A stretch of DNA of 64,000 nucleotides from Luscinia megarhynchos (taxonomy: Eukaryota; Chordata; Aves; Passeriformes; Turdidae). The notes under the pieces are model-generated. The model did no database searches. It had not been told where the DNA came from and saw only the letters and a program-made list of their open reading frames with translations. The stretch covers positions 13,928,360 to 13,992,359 of the forward strand of contig JAPFBE010000003.1 in the NCBI GenBank assembly GCA_034336665.1, in the 5' to 3' direction. A program made the position numbers and the translations under genes. Below, piece after piece: positions 25,835-34,100 of the stretch (positions within the stretch are counted from its first letter, which is position 1; each line of letters starts with the position of its first letter).

Positions 25835-26012
25835 AAATAGCAATCCCAACTAATATGTAAAAACCCACTTTCAAAATTTCTCTACAAAGGGAAGAAAAAC
25901 TAAAGAAATCAAACAGACCGTCCATCCACGATCCAGTGGATTCTCATAAAACCTTACTTTCAAAATTTCTTTTTACAAAGATAAAAGATCAAAAAGGCCA
26001 AACAGACCATCC
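25835..26012 (-). repeat. 89-bp tandem duplication inside the envelope remnant
   Basis: The minus strand carries GATGGTCTGTTTGG... starting at 26011 and GACGGTCTGTTTGATT... starting at 25922. Both continue to 'GAAATTTTGAAAGT' before 'GGTTTTTA/GGTTTTAT'. The copies differ at many positions, so the duplication is much older than the LTR pair. Because 89 is not a multiple of three, it shifts the reading frame. Confidence 0.75.
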
Positions 26013-26222
26013 TACCATGATTTAGTTACTTTTTCAAGCTTTGCCTTACCATTCCGCAACTGTCTTATATTCTTATAAATTCATTTCAAATGATCAAACA
26101 AATTCATGCAGTACATTCCTTCAAATTCTTTAAATTCACATCCATGCCCATGAGCCAGCAGTAAGTAATCAATTGCTGCTTTGTTTTGAAGAGTGGCTTT
26201 TTTCACTGTTATCAGTTAACCG

Positions 26223-26295
26223 TGGTTTTGTTTTTGTTTGGTGTTTTGGGGGTGGTTTTGTTTTTTTGTTTTTGTTTTTGTTGTTTTTTGTTTTA
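26223..26295. repeat. T/G-rich low-complexity tract in the provirus interior
   Basis: About 70 bases of TTTTG-type units with one GGGGGTGG interruption, just upstream (in element sense) of the envelope remnant. It interrupts whatever coding sequence once linked the upstream fragments to the envelope and probably grew after coding function was lost. Confidence 0.75.
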
Positions 26296-26811
26296 GATTT
26301 ACAAAAATTTTCCAATGCTTGGACCTCTTGACTTTTCAGGATACCGCAAATTTGTTTCTCAAATAAGAATGTACAGTAACTGTGTGACTCGAAGGATGGT
26401 TTTTGAGATCATCAATTATCATCTTGATTTTATCCATTGTTTGGTTCTTGTCAAAACATTAAATACAAAAGTCCATTCTTGTCGCACATTCTAATTTTTG
26501 ATTCAAAAGGCCACTGGGGAGTTGTGAATGGGCCATTCTTTACTGGCAATTCACCAAACATGTTCAAAATGGTTTTTGGCCTGAAGCCAACCTGTTTGCT
26601 AAACTTTTTGGCTGCATTACTGTAATCCTTTGTTACCTAACATATTTGACAAAGATACAACAGCATATAAACATGCTTTAACAGTGAAGTTCTTAAGTCT
26701 TTTTATATTTTGGTTGAAGAGAAGTTTACATTTTTTGTCTTTGATTCTGTTTACGAGCTCCCTTCCTCGCTTCCAGGATTGGCTTCTGCTTGCGTTGGGC
26801 CCAATACAGTT

Positions 26812-26910
26812 TCACGATTTTGCAGGAACCCATTTCAATCCTCTATCTGTGGAAACACAAGCACAATCTTTTCCCTACATAATTAGTTTGAAAGGCCCTT
26901 CAGTTTTACC
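26812..26910 (-). pseudogene. integrase C-terminal domain remnant, copy 2
   Basis: The minus strand reads a GPFKL word, an in-frame stop, GKDCACVST, then GLKWVPAK and a second stop. The order 'GPF..., (W)GKx.ACVST, WVPA' is the SH3-like C-terminal DNA-binding domain of class II retroviral integrases. The two stops within about 35 codons show it is dead. It shares clear nucleotide similarity with the stretch 653 bp upstream in element sense (27483-27551), including a common TTTTGATCAAAA just before it. I recognise the pattern only, without an alignment. Confidence 0.5.
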
Positions 26911-27482
26911 TGTTTCTAAATTTTTTGATCAAAACCAAATTATTTTCTTAGCTTTGCCCTTGTATCATTTGTAAAAATGTCTTATAATTGATAGAGTTCT
27001 CTCTGAAAAAGAACTATTTAAGAAGTTTAATGCATCTAAAACTTTTGTTCAACAACATGTGAGGTGCAGCTTCTGCCTCCCTCCTTTTGTTCTTCTGAAA
27101 TTGCTCCTAAAAAAAGATGTCAACTAAAAAATATAAATGTTTTTTCAGTTTTCCAAAAAGTATTTTTGTCAACTCTGTCTGCTACAGTTGAAGACCTTGC
27201 AGTCCCCTAGGGTTGACTGCTCTCATAAAACTGGTGGCTGTACCATTTGACAATCTGGACAGGACTAAATACTTTCTTTTGCCTGGCTTTTTGAAATGTG
27301 AAAAAGATTCAATCAATGCTTGTGTATTTTGATGAAAAATGCATGGCTTAATTTTTGCCTGCTCAAAAAATATCTTGTAAGGTTCAGCAAAAGACATGGT
27401 CAATTTTGTCTGCTTGCCTTTTCCAGGGCTGGCATCTGCCCGCTGCCTTGGCCGGACATTGCCTCATCTGTCTCACTGGCTC

Positions 27483-27551
27483 TCATTTCTGTTTTTTCTC
27501 TGTGGAGACACAAGCAGAACCCTTCCCCCAAATGCTTACTTTGAAAGCTTT
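27483..27551 (-). pseudogene. integrase C-terminal domain remnant, copy 1
   Basis: The minus strand reads KAFKVSIWGKGSACVSTE and a few more residues before a stop. The WGKG-ACVST signature matches the same integrase C-terminal part as the fragment at 26812-26910 but keeps the tryptophan that copy 2 has lost. The two copies lie about 650 bp apart and share further similarity downstream (TTCCAGG..TGGC.TCTGC on the plus strand at 26771 and 27421), so they are a diverged tandem duplication. The upstream catalytic core of integrase was not recognised. Confidence 0.5.
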
Positions 27552-27610
27552 TCAACTTTCTCTGTCTCTAGATTTTTGATCAAAACTGGAGAATTTTTCT
27601 TTAACTATTA

Positions 27611-29041
27611 TCTAACAAAAACTTACAATACCACAATACTATTTAAAAAACAAACCAAACCTCCTAAAATTTACATCTTCTGCAGGTAAAACACAATACA
27701 ACAATTAACAATACTTTAAATAACAGACATACATTTACAAAATTAGATAATCATCAATCTTAAAAAAACTGTGTCATCACCTCAGGATCTGCAAACAGCT
27801 GACAAACCTTGATTCAACGTGGAATTAGATGGTCATCTCCGGAAAATGAACACCAAATTCACTTCAAAGTCAGCTTCAGCTGCTATATCGATAAGGTTAA
27901 ATTGCCAGTCTAAACGACTGGAATATTATTTTGATGCAGAAAACACCTGGGTTTAGACATTTTTCTCTTTTAGTCAGAATCAAGGCTTGGCCAGAGCCCA
28001 AATTCTAATTGGAAGAGAACTCCTTGACATCTTCTTATTAAAGAAAAAAAACCCACAAGTCTTAACAAAACTACAATTAAACATTTCAAGGTGAAAAAGA
28101 AATCAAATTCTTTTTGCAACTCGTTTTTTCTAAAATTCTTCTTTAGGGTGAGATGTTTTGAACATGGCAAGCTGCTGCAGTGCTTCTGTGATAGCAACTC
28201 AGGAAAACCATAACACTAAAGATTCATTCTGAGAGTGAAGCTCAAATAATTTTTTGGGATTCTAAAAAAACTCAAAACCAGCACAGGGCCAGGTCACAAA
28301 AGACCTCCTAAAATAGAGAATAAACAAAAGAAAAACAAAGAAACGATAAGTTCACAACTTAACTAATTATCTTTACATTTTTGATTCAAGGACTGGAGGC
28401 TTTCCAAAACTTACTTGAAATATTAAATGGCTTCAAATTAAACAATGAAACAGTGGATCCAGAATTCATACAATCTTATTACAGTGTTTTAAAAATTAAA
28501 TACTGAAACTAAATTTGAATTTTAAAATCAAACTGATAAATAAATACTGCTTTTCCAATATATATATGGAATTTTTGATTCAGATTAAATTTTACAATTC
28601 AAAATATTGATATATAAAATAAATTTGCAAAACATAAATTTACAAGCTTTTTCCTTATAAAATCCAAAATCTATTAATTTACATTGACAGTATTGCAAAT
28701 GCTTAAAAACTGGTTTCTTTGAAACAATTAATTATAGAAAAATTAAAACTCAATGTTAACATTTAAATAAACGTCCACTCATATCTGAGAAATAGCAAGT
28801 CACTAAATATATGTAATATCTATTCAAATCAAATACCAAATACCTTATTATACCTTCAATTATTAAAATACCTAATATTATTAAAATACCTTTACCATTT
28901 TTTAAAATTTCAGCATCTTTCTAACAACAATACAAAACCAAACACCTTAGTTTAACATACAAGAACTGAAAATAAAACTGAGTCTCTTATCAATTCCCTG
29001 GTTCTGCTTGCTCTCCACAATATAGATAAAACAGCTCTTAG
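27611..29041. other. AT-rich unassigned core of the provirus
   Basis: About 1.4 kb inside the element with very high A+T and many AAAT/TTAA words. No gag, protease, reverse transcriptase or RNase H motif is recognisable on the minus strand, and frames are broken everywhere. A short repeat (ATTATTAAAATACCT) occurs near 28860-28890. Either pol decayed beyond recognition here or this is captured non-viral sequence. The composition contrast with the GC-rich leader on its left in element sense is sharp. Confidence 0.6.
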
Positions 29042-29530
29042 CATCTCTGCACCGCCCATTCCCCTCCCCTGTGCAGCTGGCTCTGTGCGTGGCAGGGGAT
29101 GGCAGCGGGGCGCTGTCAGTGCCCTCTGGGGAGCGGGGCTGTGCCCCCCTCCCTCGGAGAGCTCCGGGCTGCTGGCCTCACGCTGCTGTGCCCTGGGTCC
29201 GGCGGGCTGTGTCCGAGCAGGCTCCGTTCGAGCTGCTGCCCTACAAACTGCTTAAAAGTTGTTACATTTCTCTCCCTTTGATTTTTACAAAGCATAAATT
29301 TTTTTCCCCTTTTTAAATCTGTCTTTCCCTGAAACAGGGCTCTGTGTCCCCTATCGCTGACACTTCCGGTTTTGTGTTTCCAGCGCTTCCGCTGAATCCT
29401 TGGCGTGGCTTTTCCACGCCCCCATGAGTGCTTTCGGCGCAGCTTTCCCTACGCCCCTCACGAATTCTCTCCCCCCTCCCCTCTGTCCCCACGGCCCGGG
29501 GAGTCGCCTGTAGCGCCCTCCCACCTCCTG
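29042..29530. other. GC-rich blocks in the provirus interior
   Basis: Two GC-rich stretches (29042-29235 and about 29340-29530) interrupt the AT-rich core. On the minus strand the first gives a proline-, serine- and arginine-rich translation in one frame and the second a basic one, a composition sometimes seen in gag matrix or linker regions. No zinc knuckle or major homology region was found, so gag is not claimed. Confidence 0.4.
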
Positions 29531-29673
29531 GGATCAGGGTTTATGAAGGGGTGAAGAAGTAAAAATCTGAGTTCTTTAACTCACTTGAAAATATTTCTAA
29601 CTTAATTTTTTCCCGACCTTGCTACTACTAACAAGGCTTTGTTGAACTGGCTGCCGCCGGCAAGGCAGCTATA

Positions 29674-29777
29674 AACTTCCCTCCCCCAGCTCATGGCTAG
29701 GTGAGAATCCTTCCCCAGTCTCAAAGGGACTTTAATTGCTTTCTGCCAAGAACTTCCTCCCCCAGCTCATGGCTAGG
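29674..29777. repeat. 77-bp-spaced direct repeat in the provirus leader region
   Basis: AACTTCC(C)TCCCCCAGC followed by TCATGGCTAGG occurs at 29674-29701 and 29751-29777 with one base of length difference. The close match indicates a fairly recent local duplication in the element's lineage. It may be part of a leader or packaging structure, but this is only inferred from position. Confidence 0.8.
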
Positions 29778-30493
29778 AGAGACTGGATAAAACTACACTT
29801 TCGGGAGTCCTTCACTCCCTTATCTCTCAAAGTTCTAAATAGCACATTTGTTTCTGCCTGTGGGTAATGAAGCTTCACCCACACAAGTAAATCTCTGAAT
29901 TCCTTCTTTGTGACAGAGACAGGCTAAACAGAAGCTAAACTTTTTAAAATAAATAGTAGAGTGAACTGTTCCTTGCTGAAAGCTCTGCCTATAGTGTTCC
30001 TATGATGTGTCTGAAATCTGAACCGTCTTACCCAAAAGCAATTTGCCCAAAATCGATTCGGAGGTTCCTGAAACCGACCAGCAGTGCACAGGAGCGAGGC
30101 TTCCCGGGACATCTCCTCTCCGACTCGCGTCTGGACCTCGGCTTTTCTTGGCAGAGGGCCAGAAATCTCCTCTGCAGTCCTTTTCAACAGCGTGCCTCTT
30201 CTGAAGCTCGGTCTTCTGGGGGTCTGTACCTGTTTTTGCAGGCAACAAGGATCCACCACGGACCGTGCCAAATGTCTCTGCCTGGGGGGGTCTCCTCCAT
30301 CTCTGTGCCTGGTAGCTGGTTTCTGGCAACTGTTCAAGGTCTCTTCTCTGCAGTTTTCTCTCTTCAGGTGGCTTCTTCTGTCAGGGAGTTTTTCTGGATC
30401 GGAGCTCTTCTGTATCTACCTTTGTAGATCACAGCAGCTGAAGCTGGTGCCCACCACGGCCAAGCTGATGCCCCGGCCAAGGTGGAGCCCACC
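29778..30493 (-). other. leader region downstream of the primer-binding site, gag not recognised
   Basis: This is where the 5' untranslated leader and gag start should be. The minus strand has an open frame of 137 codons (30337-29924) and an overlapping one of 109 codons (30329-30000). The opposite strand is similarly open (30002-30427 and 30084-30566), so low stop density here mainly reflects base composition. A possible splice-donor-like word, AAGGTAGAT, lies near 30418-30426 on the minus strand. Packaging signals would be expected here; I cannot identify one by sequence. Confidence 0.4.
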
Positions 30494-30513
30494 GAGCCCA
30501 CCCAGGGACGCCA
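30494..30513 (-). other. primer-binding site matching tRNA-Asn
   Basis: On the plus strand these 20 bases equal the 3' end of vertebrate tRNA-Asn(GTT) as I recall it, including the terminal CCA (the T-arm part GAGCCCACCC followed by AGGGACGCCA). On the minus strand this is a primer-binding site starting TGG, two bases inside the 5' LTR. This is the expected place and spacing and independently fixes the element's orientation. It is not a tRNA gene: the remaining 5' three-quarters of a tRNA is absent. Confidence 0.9.
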
Positions 30514-30646
30514 GATGTCACTGTCTGGGGGTCTCTTTGTGGCCGAGACCACTCAGATGGACATAGGAGGGTGGTTCAGGGCACAGGGAATCCTTGAAGC
30601 AACCGAAGAGAAACCGCAGGAGACAGTCGTCCGGGCTCAAGGTCTG

Positions 30647-30652
30647 TTTATT
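30647..30652 (-). terminator. AATAAA polyadenylation signal in the 5' LTR
   Basis: The minus strand reads AATAAA within AATAATAAACAGACC. The equivalent in the 3' LTR (complement of 25214-25219) would direct 3'-end formation of the full transcript. Confidence 0.75.
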
Positions 30653-30676
30653 ATTTGTTATCTATAAAGTGTTCTT

Positions 30677-30688
30677 TGCTCGCGAGCA
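30677..30688. repeat. 12-bp perfect palindrome in LTR R region
   Basis: TGCTCGCGAGCA is self-complementary and lies between the predicted start site and the polyadenylation signal, so it would appear at both ends of the transcript. The same palindrome is at 25243-25254 in the other LTR. It could form a short hairpin or a kissing-loop contact in RNA. Confidence 0.8.
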
Positions 30689-30747
30689 GCAGTCTGGTCA
30701 CCACCGTGTCCAGGACGAAAGTCTGCCCAAGGAGGGCCGAACTTATC

Positions 30748-30754
30748 TTTTATA
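30748..30754 (-). promoter_or_regulatory. TATA box of the 5' LTR promoter
   Basis: The minus strand reads TATAAAA within GAGTATAAAAGATAAG. It lies about 100 bases upstream of the AATAAA signal in the same LTR, the usual spacing for a short-R retroviral LTR. It is intact in both LTRs, so the promoter may still be usable. Confidence 0.8.
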
Positions 30755-31166
30755 CTCTATGCTACGTATTCTATGTTTACAATAATATTCCAATACTACA
30801 AAGTTTTATTACAATGTCTAGTTTTGTCCCCAACCAATCTGTGATTCCCAGCATCCCACACCAACATGGAGGGTAAGAAGAAGAAGAAGAAAAAAGATAC
30901 CACACCCCAAATTCTCCATCTTGGCTTTGTGACTGATAATATAAACAATCCTAAAAACCACATTTTCTACATGTTAAATATATAATTCAGACCCTAGTTA
31001 CTCTCAAAGGTCGCATTTCTCCTCTGCAGGAAAGCAAATGTCCCTGACGAGCTGAATCCAGCTCTCTGACCCCCCTGGCCTCACTCGGGGGTCTCTCAGG
31101 GGTTGGACAGGGGGGTCTCCGCTCTCCTGGAAGGTCCAGAGGGACTCCCTGGACCCCCACAACCTC

Positions 31167-34100
31167 AGATGACAGTTTTCTCTCTCCATGTCTCCTCAAG
31201 AGATTTTGAGGGAAGGCATCTAATTCTTTACTTCTTTGCATTTTCTTTGTTTGTGACCAGAAATAAGAAATGTTCTCCTCATTATAAGAAAATAGGAAAT
31301 CCTGTTATAATCTGTTTGGCAGATATTGTTCATTTAAATTATTGTGTGATTGCTGTGTGACAATAGAGAAGAAGTAATTTGGCCATGCATTGCTGGTTCA
31401 GAGTGTTTTTTAATGATCTCCCACAAACAGATCACCAGTCCCTTTCTCCAGCCCTCCTTCCTGCTCTAAACCTGCCCTGCCCCAAAACGTGTAGCATGGC
31501 CATGCACTGCAGGTCTAAGAGTGCTTGCTTCACTTCACAGAGCACAAGTAATAAACAAGCATCCTCTTGAGTTCTCAAGGCTTGAAACTTTTGTTTACTT
31601 TCCAGGGAACTTCATTTAATATTACTGTTAAATAAAAAATAAACCTGAGCTGCACTTGAACCCCTTTTTGAGAGTGTTGTTTCAAGTATCAGTTACCTTG
31701 GCCTGCCCAAGCTTTTACTACAATTGAAACACTTCTATTCTCTTACTGCTTTAGCAACTTGATGTTATGTTATAAATATAGAGGATGTAACAACTCCTGA
31801 TGTGGTATGAATAGTTTTCAAGGCTAGGCTTTTCTGTTGTTGGGAAGTCTTTTTCTGATCAGCATATTCTCCTTATTTCAGGTTGAAGCTCATTAACCTG
31901 AAGATTCAAATGGCTGGGATTAAGTTTTTATTTCTGAGACCTGATTAAGAATTATAACAAATGCAAATGAAATTTCTGCTATAAAACACCACTTAAATTA
32001 CTGTAATTCCTCATTTGATTACTGCTCTGCTACAGGTACATACTTTTCTCTGTAAGTTAACCCAAATCTATTAGAAGTTTTACTTTCTGAAATAAGTTGC
32101 TTATATGTAATATCTAATTTTTAATGGAAGTAAAATTAGATTATTATTTCCAGTAATGAATCAGGGAAAGTGCTGCCATGGTTGTTCCTGTGTTCAGTCA
32201 GGTTGTGTAAATATTTCATAGGAAAAGAGTAGTCTAGAGGGTTGTAGGAGAAGCATCCTGTGAATCATAAACTATTAAAGGTATGGCATGAGAAGAGCAA
32301 AAGGAGCTTAGTGCAATCTGAAGGGACAAAAGAAGGTGAGAGGTTTACATCAGCATGGGACACTGAATTACAAGTAAATGCAAAAGGACTAAAATGAATG
32401 CTCACATCAGCAAAAAGTGACAAAATATTAAGTGAGGCTGAAAATGAAGCAATATTCAATTTGTTTAAAGTCATGTGTTATTGAAGAACTGAGCACAGAA
32501 TCTTCTTTCTCACAAGTATGACCTGAAAAATGGTGTTTCTTGTCCTCCCTTCCCAAATAGTAATATGCTGATACAGAGGTCCTTGTAGGGCTTTTTAAAA
32601 AACGTTATCTCTCAGTAATAGCAATTGCTGTCCCTCTTGTTTTCAGTACATACTCTGAGACTGAGTCATGTCAATGTATGTGGGCTTTGACTTCTCTTAC
32701 CTTGAGCAGAATAGTCCTGTTCAACTAAGATCAGACAAAAACTGTGTAAGGAAGAGGAGAAAAAGCATACAGGAGAAAGAAGAAACACATCTGTGTTAAG
32801 AGGATTTTTAAATGTGATCTGAGGAAGCTGCTGACATAGGGATGAAGGTTGTGATCTCAGTAGGGAGGACAAAATGACTGTGCAGTAGTGAGATTCCTGA
32901 TGTTTATTGTCTCATTTAATCAGTCATAAGCTCATTCTCTGTGTATAAGGGCAAAATCAGAAAGGAAATAAAGGCCTATCAAGAGCCCAAAATGTGACAC
33001 TCATTTGATAAAATTGTATCTTGTTTTGGAATGACTCCACTAATTGTCTTCTGTTTCATCATGGTAAAAAAATGTCTTGCTTTCTCTTCATTCTAACAGG
33101 AGTCAGTATATATATAGACTTTCTATTAAAATTCACTAACTGTGCTATTGCCATTTCTTTTATCTTCTCAGCCAGGTTAATAAGATTCTGTGTATACTGC
33201 AGAACAATAACACTCTTGTCTGGTCAAAAACACATTTTACATCTTCTGGGAGGAAGTAATCCTTACGTAAATATGCTGGTTGCACTGTTCTGTCATTGGG
33301 AATTTGCTTGTGTACTGAAGAAGAAAGGTTCCTGGCTGATTGTTTAGAATTAATTAAAGCTTCCAGAATTGTTTTTTTGGGCTACACCAGTGTAAGAATA
33401 CTGATATAATGTAACTGCAATGCTCCCAGTTCAGATTCAGTGGCAAAACTATACTGTAAATAAGTATAACAGAACAAAGATGATTTATGTTGGTAAAAGA
33501 ATTGTCATATACAACTGTATTCCAGGTGTTTCTACTGCCACAGTGTTGGCCAGGTGACACATCTTTTCACAGCCTGTCTCACAAAGAAATGGCAGTTGTA
33601 GGTCACAAAAAGCATTGCACTTATTTCAGTTCATTACAAAAATGCCTAATAAAGAAATTTCTGCAGCTCTGCTCCCATTAATCTCACTATCCAAATGTGG
33701 GATAGTGACACTTGCAAAATCTTCTGTGCAAAGAGATGGAGTAAAGAGGAACAAAAAGTGGTAAGAGCTTCCAGTAACCCCTGTTTCAGTTTGAAATTGT
33801 CATGCTAGAAGGATTCTTTATGAGCTTTGCAGACACTAGGCAGCAAATGTCAGCTTATAACTCCATCATGCAGGACTTGTGGAACAGTTTGATGGAGCTT
33901 ATAAACATCTGCTGGACATGTGAGCTGTAATTAACAGTTCCAGCCATGGGCATCAAGAGTCATGCTCCCATGCACAGGACATCTGTCCTGCTGACCTTGT
34001 GTGTCCCACTGCCAGGACAGAGCCATGTCCAAGAGGAGGACTGGTGCCCCCTCCTCGCTCCATATCTGCATGCAGTGGTCCAGCTTAGCAGTGGTTGTAA

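Larger units (their letters stand above)
25662..26206 (-). pseudogene. envelope transmembrane subunit remnant (broken)
   Basis: From 26206 downward the minus strand encodes a stretch with LQNKAAID followed by a leucine-rich run, a GHGC word and, eleven residues along, a YC pair. This is the heptad and disulphide-loop part of an alpharetrovirus-like envelope transmembrane subunit. The usual adjacent cysteine pair is reduced to Y-C, and the loop is longer than the common CX6CC. In-frame stops follow near 26080, 26013 and 25966. Further on, from 25925, an open frame gives DGLFDFF..., then a hydrophobic segment of about 24 residues (roughly residues 20-43, GFYILVGIAIFF onward), then a short basic tail running across the polypurine tract into the LTR. 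Frames are not continuous because of the 89 bp duplication, so no functional envelope is encoded. Confidence 0.8.
26760..27610 (-). repeat. diverged direct repeat, period about 650 bp, in the provirus interior
   Basis: Plus-strand blocks of about 200 bp at 26760-26960 and 27410-27610 align: TTCCAGG at 26771 vs 27421, TGTGGRRACACAAGCA at 26848 vs 27501, and TTTTTGATCAAAAC near 26924 vs 27575. The spacing is steady at 650-653. Between the repeats lies an unassigned open stretch of 74 codons on the minus strand (27182-27403). The divergence shows the duplication is far older than the insertion itself. Confidence 0.7.
25083..31161 (-). mobile_element. young non-autonomous endogenous retrovirus, complete LTR to LTR
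   Basis: A 6,079 bp LTR retroelement transcribed from the minus strand: 5' LTR 30516-31161, primer-binding site 30494-30513, about 4.8 kb interior, polypurine tract 25729-25740, 3' LTR 25083-25728. The LTRs show no substitutions in 646 bp, only two 1-bp homopolymer differences. The interior is too short for gag-pro-pol-env and holds only decayed fragments: integrase-like C-terminal stretches and an envelope transmembrane region with in-frame stops. Cis signals are therefore fresh while coding is dead, which implies copying in trans by a related active virus. The envelope remnant resembles alpharetrovirus-like transmembrane subunits, suggesting a class II or mosaic lineage. The family name is not known to me. 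Confidence 0.95.
30516..31161 (-). repeat. 5' LTR of the provirus-like element
   Basis: 646 bp with TG/CA termini, almost identical to the copy at 25083-25728. In the transcribed (minus) direction U3 runs from 31161, the TATAAAA box is the complement of 30748-30754, and the AATAAA signal is the complement of 30647-30652. Transcription should start about 25-30 bases past the TATA box, near 30720, and R should end shortly after the polyadenylation signal, near 30630. R would then be only about 90 bases and includes a perfect 12-bp palindrome at 30677-30688. Confidence 0.96.
25078..31166. other. 5-bp target-site duplication of the provirus-like element
   Basis: ACCTC at 25078-25082 and ACCTC at 31162-31166 lie immediately outside the TG and CA ends of the two LTRs. 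Perfect duplications at the two outer ends show that both LTRs came from a single integration and that no later recombination exchanged either flank. Confidence 0.95.

Noticed and set aside
29071..29316. Plus-strand open frame in a GC-rich block of the provirus
   Set aside because: It lies antisense to the element and is explained by local GC content.
30494..30513. Possible tRNA-Asn gene
   Set aside because: Only the 3' 20 bases of the tRNA are present, placed two bases from an LTR, so it is a primer-binding site.
30002..30566. Plus-strand frames of 141 and 160 codons in the provirus leader
   Set aside because: They are antisense to the element; openness in four frames reflects composition. 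No similarity recognised.
25083..31161. Reading the repeat pair as a segmental duplication instead of LTRs
   Set aside because: TG/CA ends, perfect 5-bp target copies, primer-binding site, polypurine tract, TATA box and AATAAA signal all fit LTRs.
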